A model generated the notes under the pieces. That model ran no database searches and was not told where the DNA came from. It was given only the letters and a program-made list of their open reading frames with translations. The position numbers and the translations under genes were made by a program. From Nitrospiria bacterium (GTDB taxonomy: Bacteria; Nitrospirota; RBG-16-64-22): a DNA stretch of 52,607 bases. Within the stretch, counting starts at the first letter, position 1; every line of letters begins with the position of its first letter. The stretch spans positions 1-52,607 of the forward strand of contig CAKKSE010000040.1 of the NCBI GenBank assembly GCA_919903025.1, written 5' to 3'. Positions 36,070 to 46,071 of the stretch are shown here, one piece after another.

Positions 36070-38259
36070 CTAATCCACGATACGTCGTATCGGCCGAAAC
36101 GCCGTCGCCGAGAACATGTTCCCCGGCTGCCTTCCGTCCGCGTACGTCGATTGATACCAGGCGTACGACGTCAGGACGCGCTTCACGTATTCGCGCGTCT
36201 CGCGGTACGGAATTCTCTCGACGAACTCGTCGCGCTCCACGGTCCCGAATCGCCGGACCCATCGATCCACGGCGCCCGGTCCAGCGTTGTAGCCCGCGAG
36301 AGAAAGAACGACGTCGCCCGCGTACCGCTGTCTCAGCCTCGCGAGGTACCATGTCCCCAGATCGAGGTTCCTTTCGGGCCGCCGCAAGGACCCCGATACA
36401 TCGGGGCGCTGCTTCATGATCTGGCGCCCGGTTTGCGGCATGATCTGCATGAGGCCCAGCGCCCCGGCCCGCGATACGGCCTCGGGATCGAACCGGGACT
36501 CTTCCCGAACGACGGCCAGAACGAGGTAGGGGTCGATCTCTTCCCGATCCGCGAACCGCTTAAGGTCCTCCCAATAGGCTCTCGGAAAGAACTGCCGCCG
36601 GGCGGACTCCGGAAGGGAGCCGGGGTCGTTCCGCCCTTCGAACGCGAGCACAGCCGATCGGAAGTCTCCGGCTTCGATGAGAAGATCGTTCACCGCCACC
36701 ACGCACCGGATCTCGCCGCCGCATCCCCGGTTCGCGCGGGCCAGCTCGCGCCGGGCTGCGCCCTGAAGTCCCAGCTTCAGAAGGATCTGCGCCCGGCGGA
36801 TGGAATCGTTCCCGCGAAGCCTCTCGGGGATCTGCGCGTTCGCCCGGTCCTCGCCCGACCCGGCATCCCGGACCGGCGTCGTTCGCCCCCGCTCGGCCGG
36901 AATCGGGTCAGTCGAGATCCGGCGCTTCATGCGCTCTTCGGCCAGAAACCCGTAATACGACGGACCCATCCGCACGACGCGGCGATAGTCGCCCTGCGCC
37001 CCGTCGATGTCTCCCCGACGCTCCGCCGCCCGGCCGCTCCAGTAAGCGGCCCGCGGAGCCAGCGCGGATCGGGGAAACTCCGCCGTGAGCTTCTTCCAGG
37101 CGCGGCGGGAGGCGTCCATCGCCCCCGCCTCATACTCCGCCCATCCCCAGAACCAGAGCGCTTCCTCGATCATTTCGTCCTCGGGAAACTCCTCGGTCGC
37201 GCGGCGGAACGAGGACTTGGCTGTCTCCCGGTTCCCTTCGTCCAGGTGGAGCTTCCCGCGAAGGATCAGCGCCCGTCCGTACCAGACCGTTTCCTTCTCC
37301 TCGTCGGCGAACGCGGCCAGAACCCGGTCGACCTTGTCGAGCCGGTCGAGCCTCCCATATGCGCGCATCACCCACCAGCGCCCTTCGGCCCGTGCCTCCG
37401 GCGTTGCGGCGCGCTTCACCCACCGATCGAACAGGCCAGCCGCCTCAGAGTACCTTCCTCGGGCGAATTGCGCCCTGGCCGCGAATCTCAGCGCCGTGTC
37501 GGACGGGATATCCTTGAGCAGGGAAAGAAACTCCTCCGCGGCCGCCGGATATCGCTTCTGGTCGAACAGCCGGCGCGCCCGCGCCAGCCGGTCCGATCCT
37601 CCCAAGGCCGGATCGATTCCCGAGGCCGACAGATTGCGGACGAGGATTTCGGCCTCACGCTCCTCGGGCGAGAGCGGGAACATCACGCGTATCTTCCTCG
37701 CGCGCTCGCCAGCGACGGCGAACTGGCCGCTCTCCGCGGCGATCCGGGCGGAGGAAAGGAGCGCCTTCGCGGCGTGTGGATGATTGGGGTGGCGGTCCAA
37801 GAAGGCGTCGTAGGCGTCCCTCGCGTCCCGCGGCCGGCCCGCCCGCGCCAGCGATTCGGCGGCACGGTATCGCGCGTCGGCCGAGAGGATTCCGTCCGGA
37901 CGAGCCTGGACAGCCCGGCCGAACGCATCCGCCGCCGCTGGCCATGCTTCTCTCTTGGCCGCGCTCTCGCCGATCCAGAAGAAGGCGTAGTCGGCCATCA
38001 GGGGAAGGTCGTCCGCCGCCTCGCGGAAGAGCCTCTCCGCCTCTTCCCAGCGGAGTGCCTCGAGCAACTGCCTCCCAAGAAGGAGACGCGCCGTTCCGCG
38101 TTCCTCCGGCGAGAGCGTCCGTCCGGAGCCCTCTACCGGAAGATGGGAGGTTCCCGCTTGCCCGGCCGAACCAGCGAACAGGAGAAGGAACGCCCCCAGG
38201 CCGAATGCCGCCCCGACGAGTCCGCCGAAAGCGGACCGCCGGGAGGACCTACCGGACAT
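36070..38259 (-). CDS. slt: Soluble lytic murein transglycosylase with TPR-rich N-terminus
   Basis: VREESRFDPEAVSRAGALGLMQIMPQTGRQI, SLAGYNAGPGAVDRWVRRFG; signal-like N-terminus. Confidence 0.93.
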   Translation of the reverse strand: MSGRSSRRSAFGGLVGAAFGLGAFLLLFAGSAGQAGTSHLPVEGSGRTLSPEERGTARLLLGRQLLEALRWEEAERLFREAADDLPLMADYAFFWIGESAAKREAWPAAADAFGRAVQARPDGILSADARYRAAESLARAGRPRDARDAYDAFLDRHPNHPHAAKALLSSARIAAESGQFAVAGERARKIRVMFPLSPEEREAEILVRNLSASGIDPALGGSDRLARARRLFDQKRYPAAAEEFLSLLKDIPSDTALRFAARAQFARGRYSEAAGLFDRWVKRAATPEARAEGRWWVMRAYGRLDRLDKVDRVLAAFADEEKETVWYGRALILRGKLHLDEGNRETAKSSFRRATEEFPEDEMIEEALWFWGWAEYEAGAMDASRRAWKKLTAEFPRSALAPRAAYWSGRAAERRGDIDGAQGDYRRVVRMGPSYYGFLAEERMKRRISTDPIPAERGRTTPVRDAGSGEDRANAQIPERLRGNDSIRRAQILLKLGLQGAARRELARANRGCGGEIRCVVAVNDLLIEAGDFRSAVLAFEGRNDPGSLPESARRQFFPRAYWEDLKRFADREEIDPYLVLAVVREESRFDPEAVSRAGALGLMQIMPQTGRQIMKQRPDVSGSLRRPERNLDLGTWYLARLRQRYAGDVVLSLAGYNAGPGAVDRWVRRFGTVERDEFVERIPYRETREYVKRVLTSYAWYQSTYADGRQPGNMFSATAFRPIRRIVD

Positions 38260-39151
38260 GCCACACCCCCATCGAGTAGATGAAATTCCCGGTGATCGTC
38301 AGGTCCGGCTCCTCCCACGCCTGCGGAAACTGGCCGAACGGAATCGCATCTCGAAGGGCCGCCAGCGCCGCGTCGTCGAGGACGCGGTAGCCGGATGACC
38401 GGAGGAGCGTCACGGGACCGAGCCGGCCGTCGCGCCTGATCGTGAACCGGATGTAGAGGTTCCCCTGCCACCCCTCGTGACGCGCGAGCCTCGGATACTC
38501 CCACGCCGACTCCACCTTCTCCCGGACTCGCGCGAGGTACGTGAGGTACTTGAGCTCCTGCGTGTCCATCGTGATCGACCGGCTCGCCTCGCTTCGCTCT
38601 TCTGGAACGGCTCGGGTAAACTTCTCCAGCGACTGGGCCGACAAGAGGGGAAGAGGCCGCCGTGAGTCGCCGGGAGACGCCGGAGAAGATGCCGGCGGAG
38701 CGGAGGAACGCACGCCCGGCTCCTGCCCGCTGGGAACGGGCGGCGATGGACGGACCGCAACGGGGCCGCGCGCCCGATCGACGGACGGACGGGTTGAAGG
38801 TCCCAGCGGGGCGGGTCTGCCCAAGCCGGGCGCAGAGGGGACCGATCTCGCTTCCGGGGCCGGAATGCGCGGGAGTTCCCACGCTGGCATCTCCACGACC
38901 TCCGCCGTGATCGGTTCGAGGAGCGGCTTGGCCCCCTGTCCCCAAAGTCTGGACAAGACGGCAAGAAAGACGAAGAGGTGGAGCAGGACCGAGAGAGCAA
39001 TGAACCAGCGCAGGGAGAGACCGGACCGCCCCGAAGCGCTTGAAGCGATCGAGGCGGATTCGAGCAGGACCCGCGCCGAAGCGCCCGGAAAGGCGGGGAT
39101 CTCTCCGGCGAAAATGGAGGGCTGAACGTCCGACCGGCCGCGCGACATCAC
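38249..39151 (-). CDS. TonB-family energy transducer
   Basis: Single TM, proline-rich linker, C-terminal YLTYLARVREKVESAWEYPRLARHEGWQGNLYIRFTIRRDGRLGPVTLLRSSGYRVLDDAALAALR. Confidence 0.9.
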   Translation of the reverse strand: MMSRGRSDVQPSIFAGEIPAFPGASARVLLESASIASSASGRSGLSLRWFIALSVLLHLFVFLAVLSRLWGQGAKPLLEPITAEVVEMPAWELPRIPAPEARSVPSAPGLGRPAPLGPSTRPSVDRARGPVAVRPSPPVPSGQEPGVRSSAPPASSPASPGDSRRPLPLLSAQSLEKFTRAVPEERSEASRSITMDTQELKYLTYLARVREKVESAWEYPRLARHEGWQGNLYIRFTIRRDGRLGPVTLLRSSGYRVLDDAALAALRDAIPFGQFPQAWEEPDLTITGNFIYSMGVWHVR

Positions 39152-39300
39152 CTCAATAATATACCACTTCGGCCCCAGCCGGTGAAAACCGGATTCTGGT
39201 TGTCACGAAAGCGGGGGTTGTGATTAAATCGGGTCGTAATCGCGAAAAGATCGCCCTCTTTCATCCGGCGCGAATGCGTCCCTCCGCAGGCACACGGACA

Positions 39301-40611
39301 ATGGCAACTCTCTTTCCAGGCGGCTCGCTCCTCTTCGAAACCCTGATCGACTCGCACGCGGTCATCGAGAATCTCCTCGGCGAAGTCAAGAAGACGAACC
39401 TCTCGGGGTTCTGCGAAGTAAGGTTCCCGCAGACGATCGGACTCGTCTTCTTCTACTCCGGCGAGCCCACCAGCGTCATCTTCAAGTCTCCGGGAAAGGT
39501 CTCTTCGGGCAAGGAAGGCCTTACGGACCTCGAGGAGTTCTGCCACCAGCACAAGGGGGGGAAACTGAGCGTCTACGAGCTCCCGAACGACGTGGCCTTC
39601 ATGCTCCGCGGACTCACGAACCGCAAGCAGATCACGGCGGAGGCCGACTGGTCCGGGAGGCTCCGGATGCTCATCGACGAACTGGCCGAGCAGAAGTACA
39701 CGGGGGCCCTCGACGTGATCACGAGCGCCGGCAAGGGATTGATCCTCCTGGTCGGCGGGAAGATCTCGACGACCAGCTTCGAGATCGAGAGCGGAATCGC
39801 TTTCTCGGGAAAAGACGGCCTGGAGAAGATCTACCAGGTCATGGACAAGCCGGGCGTCGCGTGCAAGATCTACAAGTCCGACTTCTCGGCGGAGACGTGG
39901 AAGGAACGCCAGATTCTGGGCATCCCGCGCGAAAGCCGGATATATCAGGTCATGGAAGAGCGGATCCGGGACATCACGCAAGGAGGCGACGCCGCTCCCG
40001 AAGCGCCCGCCCCGCCGGCGGAGCCGGTCTCGAAACAGGCCCCGGAACCCGCGCCCTCACTGCCAGCCCAGGCGCCTCCCCCGCCCCGCGAGGAAGAGAG
40101 ACTTCCGCCCGCCGCTCCCCCGCCCGCTCCCGAAGCCGTCCGGAAAGCGCAGCCGCCCACGCCCCCGCCGGAGGCGAAAGCGCCCCTCGCTCCAACGCCT
40201 CCCTCCGCAGGACCCGCCCGAAGGATCCTGGTCGAGTTCTCCCGTCAGGTGAATCATCTGTCCCTGACGGCGCTCCTCGCCGCCGACGGAACCGCTGTCG
40301 CCAGCGTCGTGAATCAGAACCGATTCCAGGGCCCGCAGACGACCAACCTCCTGTCCATGCTCGCCGACGCCGCCGTGAAAGCGGTGGACCTCATGACGGC
40401 CGGATCGCTGGAAGACGTCCTGGTCATCACGGACACCGACTACATCGCCATCAAGAGGATCGCCGACGGGCGGTACTTCCACACCCTTATCCTGAGACGC
40501 GAGGGGAACCTGACGCAGGCCCGCCTTCTGATGGGGAACTTCGAACCGAAGATCGCGGAGGCGCTCATCGCCGCGCAGGATGCGGCCGTCGCCTCCCGCT
40601 CAGCCGGATAG
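39301..40611 (+). CDS. Tandem-domain protein with proline-rich linker and C-terminal Roadblock/LC7-like domain
   Basis: Two similar N-terminal units, Pro/Ala-rich segment, C-terminal LTALLAADGTAVASVVNQ...LEDVLVITDTDYIAIKRIADGRYFHTLILRREGNLTQAR. Confidence 0.65.
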   Translation: MATLFPGGSLLFETLIDSHAVIENLLGEVKKTNLSGFCEVRFPQTIGLVFFYSGEPTSVIFKSPGKVSSGKEGLTDLEEFCHQHKGGKLSVYELPNDVAFMLRGLTNRKQITAEADWSGRLRMLIDELAEQKYTGALDVITSAGKGLILLVGGKISTTSFEIESGIAFSGKDGLEKIYQVMDKPGVACKIYKSDFSAETWKERQILGIPRESRIYQVMEERIRDITQGGDAAPEAPAPPAEPVSKQAPEPAPSLPAQAPPPPREEERLPPAAPPPAPEAVRKAQPPTPPPEAKAPLAPTPPSAGPARRILVEFSRQVNHLSLTALLAADGTAVASVVNQNRFQGPQTTNLLSMLADAAVKAVDLMTAGSLEDVLVITDTDYIAIKRIADGRYFHTLILRREGNLTQARLLMGNFEPKIAEALIAAQDAAVASRSAG

Positions 40612-40634
40612 GCGTCAGTCACCCCATCCGGCCG

Positions 40635-41021
40635 CTAGCCTGCTTGCGGAGCGATCCCCTCAAGGAGGTCGGTGGCGAGCTTGACGAGGCTCGAGGTCTG
40701 GATCGGCTTGGTGAGGTAGGCGTTGGCTCCGACGGCGAGACCCCTCTTGCGGTCTTCGTCCGCGCCTTCGGTCGTGATGATGATGATCGGAAGATCGCGG
40801 TGATTCGGGTCCTTCCGGACGAGCGAGATCAACTTGATCCCGTCCATGACCGGCATGTTCACGTCGGTGATGAGGAGGTCGAACCGCCCGCCGGAGATCT
40901 TCTTGAGGGCGTCCACGCCGTCCGACGCCTCCGTCACCTGCGTCCCGGGGACGCGCTTGAGGGCGAAAGAGATGAGCTGCCGCATGGTCGGCGAGTCTTC
41001 CACCACGAGGACGTTCGACAT
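40635..41021 (-). CDS. CheY-like single-domain response regulator
   Basis: VLVVEDSPTMRQL...LLITDVNMPVMDGIKL...ITTEG...LTKPI. Confidence 0.94.
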   Translation of the reverse strand: MSNVLVVEDSPTMRQLISFALKRVPGTQVTEASDGVDALKKISGGRFDLLITDVNMPVMDGIKLISLVRKDPNHRDLPIIIITTEGADEDRKRGLAVGANAYLTKPIQTSSLVKLATDLLEGIAPQAG

Positions 41022-41060
41022 TCTCCCCCTCCGCTTTCCCCCCGCCGCCGGCGGGGCGGA

Positions 41061-41897
41061 TCACTCCCCCGGGCGTTCCCGCAGGAGATCGAGGAATCCC
41101 CGGATCGTTGAGAGCTTCCGAGCCGACTGCGAATAGAGCTTCGAGCTGAATATCGCCGTCGCCGCGTGGCCGGCCAGCATCGAGAAAAGCTCGTAGTCGA
41201 TCGGCGAAAACCCCGGCTTCTGCACCAGGAGCTTGTAGACCGCCAGGACACCGATGACGAGGTCGTTGATCTTGAGCGGGATGGCCGTGAGCGGCTTGTC
41301 GAAGTCGATCCCCTGGAAGACCGGGATAGATTCCTGGTAGAAGCTCTCGCCCGTCTCGCCGACCCGCCCCACGATTCCGCTCCCCACCAGGACGGGCGAC
41401 ACGTCCGCCATGTTCAGTCCCTCCGCCGCGGCGGGGGCCAGCTCGTCCGTCCGTTCGTTCCGAAGGTAGAGGACGAACTTCTCCGCGCCGACCAGGTTGA
41501 TCACGATCTCCTGGACAACTCTGAGGACCTCCTCGAAATCGAGCGTGGAGTGAAGCTGGTACGAGGCCACGTAGAGGTTCGCCAGGTTGTTGTTCTCCAG
41601 CTCCACCTCCAGATACTTGCTGGCGAAGACCTTGTTCTCCTCCTCCACCTCCTTGAACCGGGCCAACAGCCTGTCGCGCTCTTCCTCGAGGAGCGCGAGC
41701 CGCTCCCTGAGGTTCTTGAACGCCAGCTCGTCCGTCCGGCGGCTCGCGACTTCCGCTTCCTCGAGTTGGGCGACGCGGAACCGCAGGCGCTCGTTCTCCC
41801 TGAGAAGCTCCTGGGTGAATTCCTCTCCCTTTCGAAAGATCTGCAGGAACTCCTCCGCCTTCCGTTGAAGGATATTGACTTCGCGCGGCTCCACCAC
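41061..41897 (-). CDS. Coiled-coil plus GAF-domain protein
   Basis: Heptad-rich N-terminal half, GAF-like half (HSTLDFEEVLRVVQEIVINLVGAEKFVLYLRNE...). Confidence 0.85.
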   Translation of the reverse strand: MVEPREVNILQRKAEEFLQIFRKGEEFTQELLRENERLRFRVAQLEEAEVASRRTDELAFKNLRERLALLEEERDRLLARFKEVEEENKVFASKYLEVELENNNLANLYVASYQLHSTLDFEEVLRVVQEIVINLVGAEKFVLYLRNERTDELAPAAAEGLNMADVSPVLVGSGIVGRVGETGESFYQESIPVFQGIDFDKPLTAIPLKINDLVIGVLAVYKLLVQKPGFSPIDYELFSMLAGHAATAIFSSKLYSQSARKLSTIRGFLDLLRERPGE

Positions 41898-42051
41898 GGC
41901 AAACTCCTTATGGGACCCTTATGGAACGATAAACAATGCAAATCTACCACACGGCCGCCGGCAAATCAACGCACAGAGGTAGAACCCGATCCGCCATCCG
42001 CGCCTTCTACCCCTCCCTGCCTCCCCTTACAAAGGGGAGGAGGATTTTTGC

Positions 42052-42089
42052 CGATTCACCGATTCACCGATTCACCGATTCACTGATTC
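42052..42089. repeat. Tandem nonamer GATTCACC(G) array overlapping the cheB stop
   Basis: gccgattcaccgattcaccgattcaccgattcactgattcc. Confidence 0.9.
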
Positions 42090-43160
42090 CCCGATCAAAC
42101 CGATCTGTTCCACGATCTCGGGAAGATCGAGGACGTGCATCGCCGCGCCGACGCGCGCCGCCTCCCGCGGCATCCCGTAGATCACGGCCGTCGCCTCGGA
42201 CTCGGCGATCGTCACCCCGCCGGCCGCGCGGATCGCCGAAAGACCCGCCGCGCCGTCGTTTCCCATCCCGGTCAGCACCACCCCCGCGGAACGGGGACCG
42301 CAAGCCTCGGCCGCCGATCTCATCAGGTGATCGACCGACGGAACGTAGTGGGCATCCTTCCCTTGTTCGGTCAGCCGCGTCCGGAGGCCGCCCCGGATGC
42401 GCTCGATCCCGAGGTGTTTCCCGCCGGGAGCCACGTAGACCGTTCGCGGATTGATCTTCTCCCCCTCCACGGCCTCCCGCACGGAAACGCGGGAAAGAGA
42501 AGCGAGCCGGTCCGCGAACTGCCGCGTGAACCCGGCAGGCATGTGCTGGGCCACGATCAGGGCCGCCGGAAACGACGGCTTGAGGCGCGTTACGATCGCC
42601 TGGACGGCCGGCGGGCCTCCCGTCGACGCTCCGAGGGCAACGACCTCTAGATCGCGGGGGAACGAGACCGCTCCGGAAGCCTGGGAAGGCGGCGGCCCCG
42701 GCTCGAGCCGCCGGCTCACCTTAGCGGCGTCCAGACCGGCGACCGCGTAGATCTTCTCGAGAAGGTCGTCCGAGATCGCCGCGATCTCCTCCGAGGCCCG
42801 GGCCGTCGGCTTCCCGATGAAGTCGACCGCTCCCAGGTCGAACGCCTTGAGGATCGACGGATCGTCGTCGCGGGCAGAGACCACGATTACGGGCGTGGGA
42901 CGCGTTGCCATCAGCCAGCGGAGAAAGGCAAATCCGTCCATCACGGGCATCTCGATGTCGAGGGTGATGACGTCGGGCTTGTCCCGCAGGACGATCCGCA
43001 TCGCCTCTTCGCCGTTGGCGGCCGTCGCGATCACGTCAAGGTCCGGCGACCGCTCGATCATCCTCCGGAGCGCTCTCCGGCTGAACGCCGAATCATCGAC
43101 GACGAGGACGCGCTTGCGGGTCCGGACCCCGGGGACGGTCAAAGGCGGGGACGGATTCAC
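42072..43160 (-). CDS. cheB: Chemotaxis protein-glutamate methylesterase CheB
   Basis: REC domain (VLVVDDSAFSRRALRRM) plus GASTGGPPAVQAI, QHMPAGFTRQFADRL, LTGMGNDGAAGL. Confidence 0.96.
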   Translation of the reverse strand: MNPSPPLTVPGVRTRKRVLVVDDSAFSRRALRRMIERSPDLDVIATAANGEEAMRIVLRDKPDVITLDIEMPVMDGFAFLRWLMATRPTPVIVVSARDDDPSILKAFDLGAVDFIGKPTARASEEIAAISDDLLEKIYAVAGLDAAKVSRRLEPGPPPSQASGAVSFPRDLEVVALGASTGGPPAVQAIVTRLKPSFPAALIVAQHMPAGFTRQFADRLASLSRVSVREAVEGEKINPRTVYVAPGGKHLGIERIRGGLRTRLTEQGKDAHYVPSVDHLMRSAAEACGPRSAGVVLTGMGNDGAAGLSAIRAAGGVTIAESEATAVIYGMPREAARVGAAMHVLDLPEIVEQIGLIGESVNR

Positions 43161-44029
43161 GGTTCCCTCCGCGCCGCGCCCGCGGGGACCGGCTTCTGAT
43201 AGACCATGTCGTGGCGGAAGTGCCTCAGCGTAAACGCCGTGGAGAGATTGATCAGCGATTCCGAGTGCCCCAGGAGGAGGAACCCGCCGTCCGCCAGCTT
43301 TTCAAGGAACATTCCGATCACCGACTTCTTCGCCGTCTGGTCGAAGTAGATGATGACGTTCCGGCACAAGATGATGTCCATCGTCCCCACGAGCGCGGTC
43401 TTGCCGGGATCGAGGAGGTTGATGCTGGCGAAGCTCACCAAGCTCCGGACCCGGTCGGCGATCCGGGACCCGTCCCCCTCGGGCGTGAAATAACGGTCCT
43501 TGAGGGCCTCGGGCACGGCGCGGAAGGCGTTCCCCCGGTAGACGCCTTTCCGCGCGGAGGCCAGGACCCGCTGGCTGATGTCGCTGCCCAGGATGTCCAC
43601 CTTCCAGTCCGACCAGATCCCCTGCTCGAGCAGCAGCATCGCGATCGTGTACGGCTCTTCTCCGGTGGAGCATCCCGCGCTCCAGATCGAGAGGGTCCGC
43701 TTGGCCTTGTTGCGCTCCCGGACCTCCGGCAGGATCTCTTCGGTGAGCGCCTTGAGCTGATACTCCTCACGGAAGAAGTACGTCTCGTTCGTCGTGAGAA
43801 CGTCGACGACGGCGGCGAGCTCCTCCTCCCGCTGTTTGTCGTACTTGAGGAAGTGATAGTATTCCGTGAACCGCGAGAACCCGTGCTGTTTCAGCCGCCG
43901 GGCGAGCCGGTGTTCGAGGAGAAAGCGGGACGTCTGGTCGAAGTAGATGCCGCAGTACCCGTGGACGAAATCGCGGAGAAGGCGGAATTCCTCGTCGCTC
44001 ATCGGGGGGGAGGATTCCGGGACGATCAC
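43157..44029 (-). CDS. cheR: Chemotaxis methyltransferase CheR
   Basis: VDVLTTNETYFFREEYQLKAL, IWSAGCSTGEEPYTIAMLL, ILCRNVIIYFD; GTG start overlapping upstream stop. Confidence 0.95.
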   Translation of the reverse strand: MIVPESSPPMSDEEFRLLRDFVHGYCGIYFDQTSRFLLEHRLARRLKQHGFSRFTEYYHFLKYDKQREEELAAVVDVLTTNETYFFREEYQLKALTEEILPEVRERNKAKRTLSIWSAGCSTGEEPYTIAMLLLEQGIWSDWKVDILGSDISQRVLASARKGVYRGNAFRAVPEALKDRYFTPEGDGSRIADRVRSLVSFASINLLDPGKTALVGTMDIILCRNVIIYFDQTAKKSVIGMFLEKLADGGFLLLGHSESLINLSTAFTLRHFRHDMVYQKPVPAGAARREP

Positions 44030-46071
44030 GGCGCCGGCTCGCGCGTTCCTCCTGCCTCCGCGAGAACCCGCCGGGCCTCTTCGCGGACGAGGTCGTCCGG
44101 ATCGCCCTGGGCGATCGGCGCGAGGCGGCGGCGCACCTCCGCGCCCGGCAGACCGCTCCCCGCCACCAGCCCGACGGCTGTCCGGCGGACGGACCACGAA
44201 GGATCGGCCAGCGCGGCGTAGACGGCCTCGCCCACCTCCTCCCAAGGGAAGGGGGAAAGGGCTGATAAGGCGGCCTTTCGTACCTCGGGATCAGGCGTCG
44301 ACAGAAGAGGAATCGCAAGCGACGGAAGACGCGCGTCCGCCCTTTCCCCGAACGCCTCGATCGCGGCCATGATGACAGGCTCCTCGGTCCCGCCGCGCCG
44401 GAACAGGCCCGCCAGGGCGTCCAGCGCTTCCGGCGTTCCGACCCACCCCAGGCTCCGCGCCGCCGCGGCCCGGACCCAGATGTCCTCGTCGGTCAGGAGG
44501 TTCTGAAGACCCGCCTCTGCCGACCGCCGGTCTTCGTCCTTCTCGACGCCCCGGCCGATGGCCCGGGCCGCGAGAAGCCGGACCTCTCCATCCTCGTCCG
44601 TGAGGGCCCGGAGGAGGCTCGAAATCTTGTCCTGGAAATCGCCGCCGGAAAGCAGGGCGAGAGACTCCACGGCGGCCCGGCGGACGTCGCGTTTCTCGTC
44701 CTTGAGCGCGAACACGATTCGCGGTCCCGCGCCCGGGCCGCCGACCCGCCCGAGAATCTCAACGGCGTTCCGGCGGCGGATGGGTGAGGGCGAGGAAAGC
44801 TCGGGATCCAGAACGGAGACGTCCTCCGGAGAAAGCAGGGCCGACAGCGCCTCGACGGCCGCGTCCTGAACGTCCGGGAACGGGTCTCCCAACAGCGGCA
44901 TGATGCCCGGAACCGTCGAAACGTCCCCGATCCGGCCGAGAGCGCGGGCCGCCTGCTGGCGGACATGACCGTTCTCGTCATTGATTCTTTCCATGAGCGG
45001 CGGAACGGCTGACCGGTCCCCTCCGGCCCCCAGCGCGCGCGCGGCGGCCCGCCGCACTTGCTCGTTGTCGTCGGTCAGGGAGCGGAGGAGGGGAGGGACG
45101 GCGGCCGGACCGAACGCCGCCAGGGCGGAGACCAGGTCATCTTCGACCGATGCATCTGAAAGAAGGGAGACCAGGGAATCGACCGCCCGGGGCTCCCGCA
45201 GGACGATCAGCATTCGAAGAGCCGGCTGTCTCGCCTCCGAGTCCTCCCCGAGGACCCGGATGAGAGCTTCGCCCGCCCGGCCCCGGACTTCCGCGGAAAG
45301 GGAGTAGATTTCCTTTTCCAGATCGACCCGGTCCGCGAGACCGGAAAGCGCCTTCAAGGCGGCGTCCCGGATCGAAGCGTTCCCGTCCCACAGTCCCGCA
45401 ATCAGGGAGGGGACCGCGCGCGCGTCCCCCAGCCGGCCCAAGGCCCGGAAGGCCGACTCGCGCAGGACCCTCTCGCCCAGTGCGGCGATGAGGGGATCGA
45501 CCGCCCGGGCGTCCCCAAGATGCCCCAGCGCCTCGGCCGCCGGGTACGCGAGCCATAGGTTCCCCGAACCGAGGATCTCGATCAACGCGGGGACGACGGT
45601 TGTGTCCCCGAGCCTCCCCAGCGCCTCGATCGCGGAAGACCGGACGTTCTCGTCCGGGTCCTTGAGGAGGAGCGCAACCAACCCGTCCGCCGCCCGGCGG
45701 TCTCCGATCTCGCCGAGAATGTCGACGATGAACTTTCGGACGTCTCCCCCGGATCGGGGGAGACGGTCGAGAAGGAAAGGAACCGACGCGGAACCGATGC
45801 GAACGAGCCCCTCCACGGCCGAATTCCGCGCGCCGGCGTTCTCCTCCGACTCAAGGACGGCCGCGAGCCCCTCGATGACTTCCTTCTCCGGTCTCTGAGA
45901 CAGGACCTCGACGGCCGTCTTGCGCACGCGCCATTCGGGGTCGTGGAGCCCGCGGAGAAGGATCCCCATCCCCGATCGGTCCGAAATGCCGGCCGCCCTC
46001 AGCACCGCGTCGCGCCGGACGTCGGGATTTGCGTCGAGCAGATCGCGCTGGAGATCGTCGAGCATGGACAT
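44026..46071 (-). CDS. HEAT-repeat (PBS-lyase-type) protein
   Basis: About 20 units like DVRRAAVESLALLS..., AVPPLMERINDENGHVRQQAARALGRIGD. Confidence 0.92.
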   Translation of the reverse strand: MSMLDDLQRDLLDANPDVRRDAVLRAAGISDRSGMGILLRGLHDPEWRVRKTAVEVLSQRPEKEVIEGLAAVLESEENAGARNSAVEGLVRIGSASVPFLLDRLPRSGGDVRKFIVDILGEIGDRRAADGLVALLLKDPDENVRSSAIEALGRLGDTTVVPALIEILGSGNLWLAYPAAEALGHLGDARAVDPLIAALGERVLRESAFRALGRLGDARAVPSLIAGLWDGNASIRDAALKALSGLADRVDLEKEIYSLSAEVRGRAGEALIRVLGEDSEARQPALRMLIVLREPRAVDSLVSLLSDASVEDDLVSALAAFGPAAVPPLLRSLTDDNEQVRRAAARALGAGGDRSAVPPLMERINDENGHVRQQAARALGRIGDVSTVPGIMPLLGDPFPDVQDAAVEALSALLSPEDVSVLDPELSSPSPIRRRNAVEILGRVGGPGAGPRIVFALKDEKRDVRRAAVESLALLSGGDFQDKISSLLRALTDEDGEVRLLAARAIGRGVEKDEDRRSAEAGLQNLLTDEDIWVRAAAARSLGWVGTPEALDALAGLFRRGGTEEPVIMAAIEAFGERADARLPSLAIPLLSTPDPEVRKAALSALSPFPWEEVGEAVYAALADPSWSVRRTAVGLVAGSGLPGAEVRRRLAPIAQGDPDDLVREEARRVLAEAGGTREPAP

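Noticed and set aside
36151-38283. 710-aa plus-strand ORF opposite slt
   Set aside because: Antisense shadow with no recognisable domain.
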